From Unio delphinus (taxonomy: Eukaryota > Mollusca > Bivalvia > Unionida > Unionidae): DNA of 64,000 bases. The stretch lies in the NCBI GenBank assembly GCA_029339505.1, contig JAQISU010000096.1:1354501-1418500 (forward strand), given 5' to 3'. The translations under genes and the position numbers were made by a program. The notes beneath the pieces are model-generated. The model saw only the letters and a list, made by a program, of their open reading frames with translations. It was not told the origin of the DNA and ran no database searches. This document shows, piece by piece, positions 31,728 to 43,646 of the stretch; position 1 is the first letter of the stretch, and every line of letters begins with the position of its first letter.

Positions 31728-33935
31728 CCTACTGGAAACAAATGATTTTAACTGCTTTATGAATGTTTTATGTTAAATAGAAATACCGTTTGAAGATCAC
31801 AATGATAATGCTCAGTCTGGAACTACAAAATATATTCAGTTCCTGTATGTGGTATATTACCTCTGCCTCATTTCATCTTTTTCAGTTTATTTTGCATAAT
31901 GCTTTTTTTTCAATCCTGTCTCTTATAAGCGAATTAGGTTGCATCAAATGTTCCTATTTCATGAAACTATTGAAGTCCTTGAATATGAACAGATCAGATT
32001 AATAGGATCTCGTGATAAATTTAACTGACGTGTTTCATAAATTGTATACCACTACATCGTTTGCATCTCCTTTTACGTTCATATCAAACGATTACAAAGA
32101 ACATTCGTAGAATAAATATATCTGGAAATAGGTTTAGAATTTTCATCTCTAATGTTTGTTTAGGTTTCATATTTCCCGTTGTGTATGTGATGTATTGTTG
32201 TGTTTGGCTTAATTAATAGTATATAATTACATGTGGTATCTTCTCCTAATTGTTACGAGTAATGTATTTACGGTACGTCGATATCTTTACTGTTTATTAC
32301 ATGCTTTGACCGGCAAGCAGCAAACACAATAACACCCTCACAATTGCAAAGAATATGTCATAGTATGTTCTAAGTGAGAAAATGTGTATGGATAATTAGA
32401 TGCATTGGTTGAGTAGGTACATACAGAGCAAAACCATCATGCAAGTTTTAATGTCTCCGTCACGAAACATTCTTCTCTCAATATTTAATTTAAGTAACCA
32501 AGTGTGTTTGCTCAGTTTTCATTTAACTGAGCATTCATTCTCAGTAGTTCTTCACCTTTGTGCCTTAATTATTTCCTCATTAATTCCTTTACTATGAAAT
32601 CATCTGAAACATACTTGCCTGTTTATCTAGCCGCAGCCATTTTTTATTTAACGAAAAGGTTTAATTATCTAACGATAAATAAGGAAATATTTAAGAGTAC
32701 CAAGTGTTAATACTTCTGCCAGTTTTTTTTTTACACGCGAACTGATCTTTCCTTTTTCTAGTTCCAATTGAATTTGTGAATAGATTGTTCATTTCTAAAT
32801 TATTAGTTACATGTTTCGTTTACACTGTGAGAACGGGAATCATTGCATTTAAATACCAATGAGTAGATAGTACGCCAGCTATTTACCTCTAATCCAGTCT
32901 AAATATATATGTAATCGCCGGTTCAATAATCACAGTTGAATTTGACAAAAGCTGTGTTTTAATATAAATGCCATTATTTGAATGACATATTATTGTGAAA
33001 GATATAACGTGTGTAACTTAGTGCGGCAATACATGATGGAAGGTAGTTAATACCACAACCATTATATCTCGTGTCTAGGTATCTCTGTAACTAATTTATT
33101 TTCAGCAATTAAAGTTTCTCATTTAAGCCGAGCACTTAGTTTGGTTCTGCCTCAGTACTGAATAGTAAAATACGTCAGGCCACGAGTTTAATTTTTTCTT
33201 GAAACTTAAGTTTATTATTTTTAACTTCATACTTCTGACATATGTTTGTTAATTTCCTTGTCCAATACATTGAGACCGCGGACGTAGACAATGATTTTCT
33301 ACGAAAACTTGTGGTTGAAATAAACTTTCTATTTGTTTAGAAACAAATAGCGCTGCCAACATCTGCACAGCATATAATTAAAGTCTTTTCAGCTTGTATC
33401 CGTTCATGTGCGTTTCTCATTTATCTCATTTTGTTTTTAAGCTTTCCATTTAGAGAAATCTTTGTAATTGATGCATACTTTGTCAACTCAAAACACGAAC
33501 ATTTGGAAACTGATGCTGAATCGCATTGAAAACAAACTGAAGAGTTAATAAAGGACCTCAACAATGAAACAGACATACCAAAAGCATATATTGCAAACGT
33601 AGCTGTAAAGTGTAAACAGCACAAAAAATACATGGAATCTAATATTATACAAGAAAACATTGGAGAAAACAAATTGAAAATATTATTTCAAAAGTTAAAA
33701 GATTATTTACAGAAAAAGGTCTAACAGTTGTCACTATAAATATAATGATAGCAATGACTATTTAAAAAAATGTGGTAAGCTGTTCTTTTTCCATCCTTGC
33801 CACTCCTTAACCTCCTCCTTAACCTCCTAGTTTACCTCCGTATACTCCTACTAGTCCACATGATTCTTCTCTTTCTCCTCAAACTCCAAGCGAATATGTC
33901 GTGATAATAAAATTAAAAATGGTTTAAAACACTTA
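31728..33935. other. No gene recognised; open frame at 33530-33724
   Basis: Long AT-rich stretch. At 33530-33724 (plus strand) 64 sense codons without an initiating ATG read as a lysine-rich, helix-like peptide (IKDLNNETDIPKAYIANVAV). It could be an exon scrap or chance. A CCTCC-rich patch lies at 33795-33845. Confidence 0.35.
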
Positions 33936-35398
33936 GAAAGTAACATTATCAATAAGTAATAGTATCAACAAGTAACAGTATCAATAAGTAACATTGTCAA
34001 CAAGTAACAGTATCAATAAGTAACAGTATAAATAAGTAACATTATCAATAAGTAACAGTATCAATAAGTAACAGTATCAACGAGTAACATTATCAATAAG
34101 TAACATTATCAACAAGTAACAGTATCAATAAGTAACAGTATCAATAAGTAACATTATCAATAAGTAACAGTATCAATAAGTAACAGTATCAATAAGTAAC
34201 ATTGTCAATAAGTAACAGTATCAATAAGTAACATTATCAATAAGTAGCAGTATCAATAAGTAACAGTATCAATAAGTAACATTATCAATAAGTAACAGTA
34301 TCAATAAGTAACAGTATCAATAAGTAACATTGTCAATAAGTAACAGTATCAATAAGTAACATTATCAATAAGTAGCAGTATCAATAAGTAACAGTATCAA
34401 TAAGTAACATTATCAATAAGTAACATTATCAATAAGTAGCAGTATTAATAAGTAACATTATTAAAAAGTAATAGTATCAATAAGTAACAGTATCAAAAAG
34501 TAACAGTATCAATAAGTGACAGTAATAATAAGTAACGTTATCAATAAGTAACATTATCAATAAGTAGCAGTATCAATAAGTAACAGTATCAATAAGTAAC
34601 AGTATCAATAAGTAACATTGTCAATAAGTAACAGTATCAATAAGTAACAGTATCAACAAGTAACAGTATCAATAAGTAACAGTATCAATAAGTAACAGTA
34701 TCAATAAGTAACATTATCAACAAGTAACAGTATCAATAAGTAACAGTATCAATAAGTAACATTATCAATAAGTAACAGTATCAATAAGTAACAGTATCAA
34801 TAAGTAACATTGTCAATAAGTAACAGTATCAATAAGTAACATTATCAATAAGTAGCAGTATCAATAAGTAACAGTATCAATAAGTAACATTATCAATAAG
34901 TAACATTATTAATAAGTAACATTATCAATAAGTAACATTATCAATAAGTAGCAGTATCAATAAGTAACAGTATCAATAAGTAACATTATTAATAAGTAAC
35001 ATTATCAATAAGTAACATTATCAATAAGTAACATTATCAATAAGTAACATTATTAATAAGTAACATTATCAATAAGTAGCAGTATTAATAAGTAACATTA
35101 TTAAAAAGTAATAATATCAATAAGTAACAGTATCAAAAAGTAACAGTATCAATAAGTAACATTATTAATAAGTAACATTATCAATAAGTAGCAGTATTAA
35201 TAAGTAACATTATTAAAAAGTAATAGTATCAATAAGTAACAGTATCAAAAAGTAACAGTATCAATAAGTGACAGTAATAATAAGTAACATTATCAATAAG
35301 TAACATTATCAATAAGTAGCAGTATCAATAAGTAACAGTATCAATAAGTAACAGTATCAATAAGTAACATTATCAATAAGTAACATTATCAATAAGTG
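33936..35398 (+). repeat. 16-bp satellite, about 91 copies, with higher-order structure
   Basis: The unit is AATAAGTAACAGTATC, alternating with AATAAGTAACATTATC and rarer variants (AGCAG, ATTGTC, AAAAAGT). Blocks recur exactly: 34261-34429 equals 34741-34909, an offset of 480 bp (30 units). A variant block from 34441 recurs near 35193, an offset of 752 bp (47 units). This shows duplication of multi-unit segments. Confidence 0.97.
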
Positions 35399-36350
35399 AT
35401 ATTAGCAGTGTTCTGATGCATTAGCAATTTAAGAGCACTGACCAAATTGTTTCTGTTCTTTCCAATCACGTCACATCAGTCACTTTGACATTAGTGGCTT
35501 TGTTAAATGTATTGTTTGTTGATCAAAGGTAAACAACGCAATGAACATGTATGAGCTTAGGTCAAGTGCATACAGTTTTTTAAACTAGTTTTTTAAAATT
35601 AAAACGAAACTAAGGCAACTATTGCAACAATTTGTATCAGAATGAAATATTGTTTGTGTATATGTATTATTTTTTTAAATAACTAAATTACCCGTTATCT
35701 CCACTTCATGATTAGCATGTATGATAAAAAATAACACGGACAACGAGATCACAGCAATGAGTATTGAGGTCTAATCGCAGTTAGCTCCAGATCCTATTCA
35801 AAGCACGTCATCATTATAGTCATTTGTTACATACGTTTAACTCATTTTATCCTTTATCTTCGTGTTGTTGTCTGCAATTTCTTGTCGTACTATCAAGGAT
35901 TATCAACCATTGAAATAACAGCCTTACTAAGTCTGCAATAATCCAACTTTATACGAAACACTGAATTTATGTAAACTGTTGTAGTATCAGAGGATTCTAA
36001 CCATTTTCATAATCATGTCGCTCGGTAATAGAAAGATATCGTCACTACCGACAATCACAGTCTTATTTCACCTTTGAACCTATTATGTATTGTTTTGAAT
36101 TAATATTTTGATCTCTGTTCGAAAATTAATAGCTCCATTTACATTTTAGCCGTCTTTGATACTGTCAAAACACTAAGTTATAGATGTTACGTGTTGTACC
36201 TGTTCACGCGATATGCAGATGTCTCACAACATGTACTTTGATTCAATCGAGCCATTTCCTTAACTGTTAATCAGCTTCAATTTTGCAGAAAGAAGTTATT
36301 ACAGCCAGCAGGTTTGTAATTTATTTCATCAGCTGACGATTTTCTCTAGT
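35399..36350. other. No feature recognised
   Basis: AT-rich spacer between two tandem arrays, with no repeat or coding sequence that I can support. Confidence 0.4.
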
Positions 36351-37189
36351 ACTCAACTGTATCTGTTCCATATGACTCTATCAAACCTTAACTCAACTGT
36401 GTCTGTTCCATATGCCTCTATCAGACTAAGACGGAACTGTGTCTGTTCCATATGACTCTATCAGACTAAGACTCAACTGTGTCTGTTCCATATGACTCTA
36501 TCAGACTAAGACTGAACTGTGTCTGTTCCATATGACTCTATCAGACTAAGACGGAACTGTGTCTGTTCCATATGACTCTATCAAACCTTAACTCAACTGT
36601 GTCTGTTCCATGACTCTATCAAACCTTAACTCAACTGTGTCTGTTCCATATGCCTCTATCAGACTAAGACGGAACTGTGTCTGTTCCATATGACTCTATC
36701 AGACTAAGACTCAACTGTGTCTGTTCCATATGACTCTATCAGACTAAGACGGAACTGTGTCTGTTCCATATGACTCTATCAGACTAAGACAGCTGTGCCT
36801 GTTCCATATGACTCTATCAGACTAAGACTGAACTGTGTCTGTTCCATATGACTCTATCAGACTAAGACTGAACTGTGTCTGTTCCATATGACTCTATCAG
36901 ACTAAGACTCAACTGTGTCTGTTCCACATGACTCTATCAAACTAAGACTGAACTGTGTCTGTTCCATATGACTCTATCGGACTAAGACTGAACTGTGTCT
37001 GTTCCATATGACTCTATCGGACTAAGACTGAAATGTGTCTGTTCCATATGACTCTATCAGACTAAGACTGAACTGTGTCTGTTCCATATGACTCTATCGG
37101 ACTAAGACTGAACTGTGTCTGTTCCATATGACTCTATCGGACTAAGACTGAACTGTGTCTGTTCCATATGACTCTATCGGACGAAGACT
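36351..37189 (+). repeat. 40-bp minisatellite, about 21 copies
   Basis: The unit is AACTGTGTCTGTTCCATATG followed by ACTCTATCAGACTAAGACTG. Variants such as AAACCTTAACTC and ATCGG are clustered: the first at the left and near 36580-36640, the second at the right end. Confidence 0.97.
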
Positions 37190-37993
37190 TTCCAGTTTTA
37201 TGTTCTTCTGGTCCATTATCAATTAAATATGACCTTCTTTTTGAGGCATCTCCTGTCATGATTTAGTGACTTGGTGGAGTTATAAAACCGTTGCAGATTC
37301 GATGCAGTAGTTCATATCCATATTATTTTCATTTGATTTTAATTATCATCGTCAGCTAAAGTATTTTGCCTTCAGACAGCAGTCTTCGCATCTGGAAACA
37401 AACTATTTGCATTTTTGTTGTATTTGACATGGCTGTACAAATTCACACAACCATATGTTTTCATTCACACTACTTAGTTTGGTTGATTCTGTCAAAAACA
37501 TGGCAAGCTGTTCTTTGTCTTTGATAATGGAGTCATCATGGTTAAGTTTGTAGGTGTTGTTATCAGATATATAATAGCACGAATTAAAAAAAACACACAG
37601 AGGTTTAGTTTTGAAATTTTGTATTTCGCTAAATATAAATATATTTGATATGATAGATTGTTTTTTTTTTTTTAAATATTAATTTATTACACTGAATTGC
37701 ATGACATGGGTACGGAGCTATACTATATGTTTAAATCTCGATTCATTTAAACAATCTTTGCATCTCTGGTATTCTATGTACCGTAATCTCAATTATTTCT
37801 TGATGTTAAATGAGAGATCTGATAAAACTGAATTTTCGAAATCTGTAAAGGTGGGGTATTTGAAAAATTTGAAACGTTCTGAATGTGTTGTCATAATTCC
37901 TTGCTCTTTTGAAGCTGTCATTGAATTTAATCAAATCGATATAAAAAATATTACTGTAACAATGATTTGCAGAAGCACGTACAGAAGGTCATA
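37190..37993. other. No feature recognised
   Basis: Intergenic AT-rich DNA. The open frame starting at 37701 gains its length only from the TACA microsatellite. Confidence 0.4.
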
Positions 37994-37996
37994 CAC

Positions 37997-38027
<31 letters not shown>

Positions 38028-38105
38028 CATACATACATACATACATACATACATGCATGCATGCATGCATGCATGCATGCATGCATGCATACATACATAC
38101 ATACA

Positions 38106-38139
<34 letters not shown>

Positions 38140-38206
38140 CATACACACACACGTACGTACGTACGTGTGTGTGTGTCTGTGTCGGTGTCTGTGTCTGTGT
38201 CTGTGT
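37994..38206. repeat. Compound TACA / TGCA / TACA / ACGT / GTGTCT microsatellite
   Basis: TACA units flank a central run of TGCA units (about 38052-38090). They are followed by ACAC, a short ACGT run (about 38150-38165) and GTGTCT units. Both strands read as artefactual open frames. Confidence 0.95.
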
Positions 38207-38397
38207 GACATATCAGAGCAACATTACAGTGACGTAAAAATGTCAGAGAAAAATTATGTTAATGAGCAAAGGGCATACTGAAAAATCCAGGCTGGTGTTG
38301 TAGTACTTTATTTCTGATATCAAGTACTAATAGGATAATGTTTACGGATGTAATTCTTGGTCATAAGGTAAAATTTTGAGGTAGTTTCATCGTATTA

Positions 38398-39099
38398 AAA
38401 CTGGGTGCGAAACCTTGGAAGATGACTCACGTACTGGAAAACAGTTGTCTACGATTGGTGAGCTGAAATTGGCTGTTATGAAGAAGGTAATTAATGAAAA
38501 TGCACAATGGAAGATATTACAATAATCTAAAGCATTAATTCATCAGTTTTTTAATATATCGAACAATCATTTGAAATTCAGAAAGGTTTGGTGCAAGATG
38601 GGCCGAGTTCTGATTAAAAACAGACTTGGGTTCAAATCGCCAAATAGCAACTCGCCAAATACAAACATAGTGACGAGAGTTGTTTGAATGAGATTGTCAC
38701 GTGTGATGAAAACGAATTTACTGTTTTGAACCTGACTCTAGAGAAAATAATAAAGTTTAAATCAAAGAACAAAAAGGTATTTTAAAAATCGTTGCACGTG
38801 GTCGGGTTATCAAGAGAGTTCAATGCGTATGATTTTTCAATGCAATAGGCCCCATCGTCCGGGTGCCTGTGCTTAACTCTGTTAGTGTTACTGAACATGT
38901 TTATACGTCAAACATGTTGCACTACCAGACTACCCATCAATCTATGCTCCATGATAACGAGGGACAGACGAGGTGAACGCCTATCTGCAGTGTATGAACA
39001 ATATACCAACATGTGAACGCAAAATGGCATTTTATATAAGGATAATCAGACTGAAAAAGTGCGAAGCGGTGCAAGGTGGATGGGGGGTACTTTGAATGG
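38398..39099 (+). pseudogene. Mariner transposase remnant, copy A
   Basis: Frame-broken translation shows mariner-type wording: a segment ending IVTCDEN around the first catalytic Asp (near 38695-38712), a HDN-like motif near 38950 (CATGATAAC) and a C-terminal YFE before the end (near 39088). The third catalytic region is missing through a deletion. It shares the lead GGAAGATGACTCACGTA and several internal blocks with copy B. No inverted repeats were identified. Confidence 0.7.
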
Positions 39100-41019
39100 A
39101 TGCATTATTCACAATGTCACGTTGTAAGGATTAACGAGATTTCAACATGTATATGTTAGACCCTGAGGTTATAATTTCGCGCCGTAAATATGTATGAAGG
39201 TCAATGCGGCGAACAAAAGGTGTCAAGCCATTTAATTGACATAACCATGAAACTAGTGACGCGCGCTTTATTTTTGCCAAAGCCAGTTACGAAACATTGT
39301 TCACAGGTAAGTGAAGGAATTCTATTTTCGGATCAAAGTGGGCTGTAAATCCACCCTTGACAGACTGTTGTGAGGGGGGCAGTGTCTGATCATTATATGA
39401 ATCAAAATCCACTCGGAATTGAGCAAGGCATGGCCAACCATTAGAATCGCAATTTTAAATATATTATCTTGAGAACTAAACTTTAGTAGCCCCTAAGACA
39501 ACTTACGTGAATTAAGGGAAGATAAGTTACTCCGACATCATTCGATATTGGCGGGAAACTTGTATTCTGGGTATTACAAGGAGCTTCAGTACAAGTCAGT
39601 GACTATTTGCTCGATTGTTGTAATATATTACTGCAAAGTACATGTACTTTAATTATTGCAGTATGTATACTTTAGTACGTAGAACTAACATGTGTAGGGT
39701 TCGATTCATTCGTAGTGTTTGATATACATGCATATTTTGAGATATGAGTAATGTGTATGTAAAGAATTAATATTCTAATTCGCTATTTGGTTACTTCGTA
39801 ATAACTTCGTGCATTTATTCATTTTATATTTTAGATTTGCAAATGTTGAATTCAATTATAACCTTTGTATAATGGTTGGAGTGTGCAACATTAGTTTATA
39901 GGGATTTGACTATTTGTGTATACTTTGTAGGAGTATCATATGTACGGATATATCAGCGCATGGATATGTGCATATCTGTGTACACTTTGTAGCAATGCAA
40001 TGTATACAAATGCGTCTAAATATATGATATTGTTCTGTATAATAAGATTAAGAATTTAGATATATATACTGCGTACACTTATCAGGGAGTATGTGTATTT
40101 CGATGGGCACGAATGCGTGACCAAACACGGTAATGGCTTATCTAATGATATTAATGTTTAGCGTGAGTTTACATAGCTAAGGGAATATGCTATGTTATTG
40201 TCCTTGTGTGTTAAAGGAGACTAGAAATGAAATTTTTTATTTTAAAAATGTAATTCTTTACAAATTCTAATTCCAATATAATGTTTATAAAAAAATATCG
40301 TGTGCGGATATTGTTTATATTGCGAGGAAGATACCATGATTCCGTAAATCGCCGAGTATTTCCGAGTTTTAATGAGACGACAGATCACGTGGTCTCGTGA
40401 CGTCATACTAGCCAGTCCTCGTATACAAACATAAACATGGCCAGTGAGAGACCAATTTGAACCACTTAGGCGTGACTCTCCTATTGTTAGCATTTATGAT
40501 GATGAGAATTCTATGCAGTCTGAATCTTCAACTGATACTCAAGATACCACTGACAGAATTGGAGAAAGAACGACGCACACTAATTTGTTTGTATCTACCA
40601 TTATCGTATTGTACATGTAACAGCGTGCATTCATTATTTTATTTTGTTTACATGACCTTTTTGTTTCTCGCCACATTCTAGTCTTCCAAGTTATGTTAAA
40701 CCTTTCCATTAAAGATGTACTTTTGTCCAAATAAGCTGAAAAACATTTTATGTTTTCATTTTTAAGTAAATTCCTTGCTTTCCTCTTATAAATTTCTTCC
40801 TTCCAAAAACTGTTTTTTTTTATTTAAAAAATGGTGTCGATGTTTAAAGATTTCAACAAAAACAATCTCTTTTTTTGGTTTCACGTTTTTCAGCCCATCG
40901 TATTTTTAAGTCATCTTTCCATGTCAGAATGTACTTGTAATTTTGAAATTTTAATTTAGTGTTGCCGTCTGCTGTGGAGAGGTGTTCCTAAGGAACACCG
41001 ATTCCTTGCACGAGCTGTT
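39100..41019. other. No firm gene; possible transposon-type N-terminus at 40437-40620
   Basis: At 40437 ATGGCCAGTGAGAGACC starts a short reading that stops at once. In the next frame 40456-40617 stays open for 54 codons (FEPLRRDSPIVSIYDDE), an acidic stretch with some resemblance to the C-terminal 'ballast' domain of P2X7 seen in repeated invertebrate ORFs. The resemblance is by eye only. Confidence 0.3.
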
Positions 41020-41180
41020 GTTGCATGGAGTTTAACGCCATTTTCAGCACTCGATAGTCTATACATGGCGGCCAGTATGATTGGCGCTGGTTTGGAGATT
41101 TTGAGAAAACCCCGGTAAGAACCACCGACCCGCATGAAGCTACTGGCGAGCTTTCTCACATACCTACATTGGCCGATTGT
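41020..41180 (-). mobile_element. SINE family 1, copy f (core and tail only)
   Basis: On the minus strand the copy runs from CGGCCAATGTAGGTATGTG through the core (GCCAGTAGCTTCATGCGGG) to GGCGTTAAACTCCATGC. The tRNA-related head is absent, so this is 5'-truncated. Confidence 0.8.
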
Positions 41181-43172
41181 AAGGATGATAACAAAATCTA
41201 TACTTAAAGATCTGTCTGTGTGACCACTGTGACGTATTGCTTCTAGTATCTCCAACCACCATACGAGTGCAAAACCACTGTACCGAATTTTTAAAAATGT
41301 TTTTTAAAAACAAACCTAGTACACTCTTAAACTGTATTCTCATTTACATTTTTGATGATGACCATGTGTACTGGTTTGGTCTTTTACCGAAAAACTTCAC
41401 AAAGTGTGATATCATCGTCAAATCATTCAAAGTTTGCTGAGGGGGTGGGAGAGAGATTGATGATTCATGATGTTTGCAATTATACGAAATAAATAACGGC
41501 CCACTCAGACTCAATACATCACAAAAATGCACAAATCTGAATAAACCCAATCGAGATTGCTCATTCGTGTGAATGAATTTGCAGAAAAAACTGACAAGGC
41601 ATCAATTAGAAGATTTTCTTCCCGGTCCCTGGGTGCTCTCTGTCCTGATCAATTACCCAGCCCAGATCACATAAATGCTATCTTGCATCACTTAATTACT
41701 GGCAGAGAAAAGGCATTTTGTACTTACCATAATTTGTTATAAATCCGAAACGCGCAGTGATTGTTTCCTCGTTGTCGATACTGCCGCCGCCTAATTGACT
41801 AGTCTACAACCCTATCATTAGCTGGATACCGGTTTGGTATTCAATTGCTTGTAACTGACTAAACGAGGCGACAGACAGTTCAATTGGGTCCTTTTCATTT
41901 TCTGTTCCTCTCGATTTGATCTGAACACCATTTAATTCGAGCTTCCATATTTTTATTTAATATCTCGGAATGCATTTACACTGAATGATCTTCTGAATCA
42001 TGCCGAATGAATACGATGAAGCGGACATTTTGGCCCGCATGTAATTTATATTATGTTATATTCTGTGCTTTCAACAGATTTTCCATTTTGATTTATGTCA
42101 TTGAGATATTTCGATGAATTACACATGTATCACACTACCACATTTTAACTCATCTTGTTTCCTTTTTTCTTAACAACATGGAGGTAGGGGCTATTTTTTT
42201 AATTTTTTTTTTTTTGGGGGTGGGGACTGGTGTACCACGATATATCTTATCTAACGACATATCGATCATGCGTCAAAATATTTCTAATTCTATACATACA
42301 TGAATTTTTTTGTGGAGATTTTGCTTAAAATGGTCGAGATGTGACCTAATATTAAAATTGTTTACACCTTTTAAGTGGTTGGTTTTTGTTCTCTTCAACG
42401 GGCATGTTTTTGAATTTTGATTGTGTCCATTTTGGACGAAGTGTCCAAAACAAATCAAGGTATTTCAATTAAATGAAGTGGAACCTCAGCCTTAACTATA
42501 AATGATAATAAAAGCATAAAATTGGCTGGGCACCAGATATTACGGTGCTTTATCGCTGAGACGTTTGACAAGGACAAGCAAACTCTCGTCGCACTATCTT
42601 GATAATAGTTAATAGCTTGAAATTTCCTGGGTAGAGCAATGAATAATTTTTGGAAGAAATTATTACGAATAGTTGCATTGCTAGTGTTCCATGGGCGATA
42701 TAGATAGTTGGTGCCCGTGCCACCCACCTGCCGTCCCGCTCTCCTTTGATTTAAGTGATTCGTTTTTGTTTTGTTGTGGTTTTTTTTAGGTGTGTGGAGG
42801 TGGGGGTTGTCATTTATTTTGCTTGGCTTCCAGCTGGGCCTTGCCTCCATCAATACAGTCATTGAATTTTACGACAAGAAAATCAGACGAATTGAGTTTA
42901 TAATATTTCAATGAAACCAGAAGGCAAGAGGTCCTAGTCATAATTGACTTGACAGATATGCAAAAAGTGTTCAGCCTATTAAACTGAATATTTATTTCTT
43001 TAAAATCGGCGTGTTTTCCTTGATAAAAAGGTTATGATGAACGTCTACGAATATTGCAAAACGTTTTATAAAATTTGGAGGAGAAATGTTATGCAGTTTT
43101 GAAATTGTATACGTTATACAATACAACCCGTACAGGTGACAAAATGTTACTGCCTAATTATGTATAACCCTT
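41181..43172. other. No gene recognised
   Basis: Intergenic. The 135-codon minus-strand frame at 42455-42862 has no domain and an unremarkable composition, so it is treated as chance. Confidence 0.4.
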
Positions 43173-43310
43173 ACAAATGACCCATTACTAAGTACAAACG
43201 TACAAATGACCCATTAACTAAGTACAAACGTACAAATGAACCATTAATTACATCCAACCCGTACAAATGAACCATTAATTACATCCAACCCGTACAAATG
43301 ACCCATTTAT
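43173..43310 (+). repeat. 30-31 bp minisatellite, about 4.5 copies
   Basis: Units share ACAAATGACCCATTA or ACAAATGAACCATTA, followed by either CTAAGTACAAACGT or ATTACATCCAACCCGT. Two unit types occur in blocks. Confidence 0.9.
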
Positions 43311-43557
43311 TGTACCGTACCGATTAAAGCCATATTTCTTGTAGGTGAAAATAGTCAGTATTTATCCTGTTAAAATTTTGGCTTAAATGCAAAATGATGT
43401 CAATCTACCTGTAAACAAGGTAGGCATTATTCAAAATTTAAAACCTTTAGAATTAAATGTGTCTCAAAACGGATGAACCGTATTAAACCAATTTTGACAT
43501 CAAGCATTATGATAGCAAAGATTTTCATATTGTGTAATAATAATGAGAATCTGCCAT

Positions 43558-43646
43558 TAAACTTTGATGCCACTACTGACAATAGAATTAAACATTGATG
43601 CCACTACTGACAATAAAATTAAACATTGATGCTATTGCTGACAATA
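43558..43646 (+). repeat. About 33-bp tandem repeat, 3 copies
   Basis: Units contain AAACATTGATGCCACTACTG and ACAATAGAATT. Confidence 0.85.

Noticed and set aside
33936..35398. CRISPR-like array
   Set aside because: The units are contiguous 16-bp repeats without unique spacers, in animal DNA.
37701..38237. 178-codon open frame
   Set aside because: Its length comes from the TACA/TGCA microsatellite, and no domain is present upstream of it.
42455..42862. 135-codon minus-strand frame
   Set aside because: There is no domain, no splice context and unremarkable composition.
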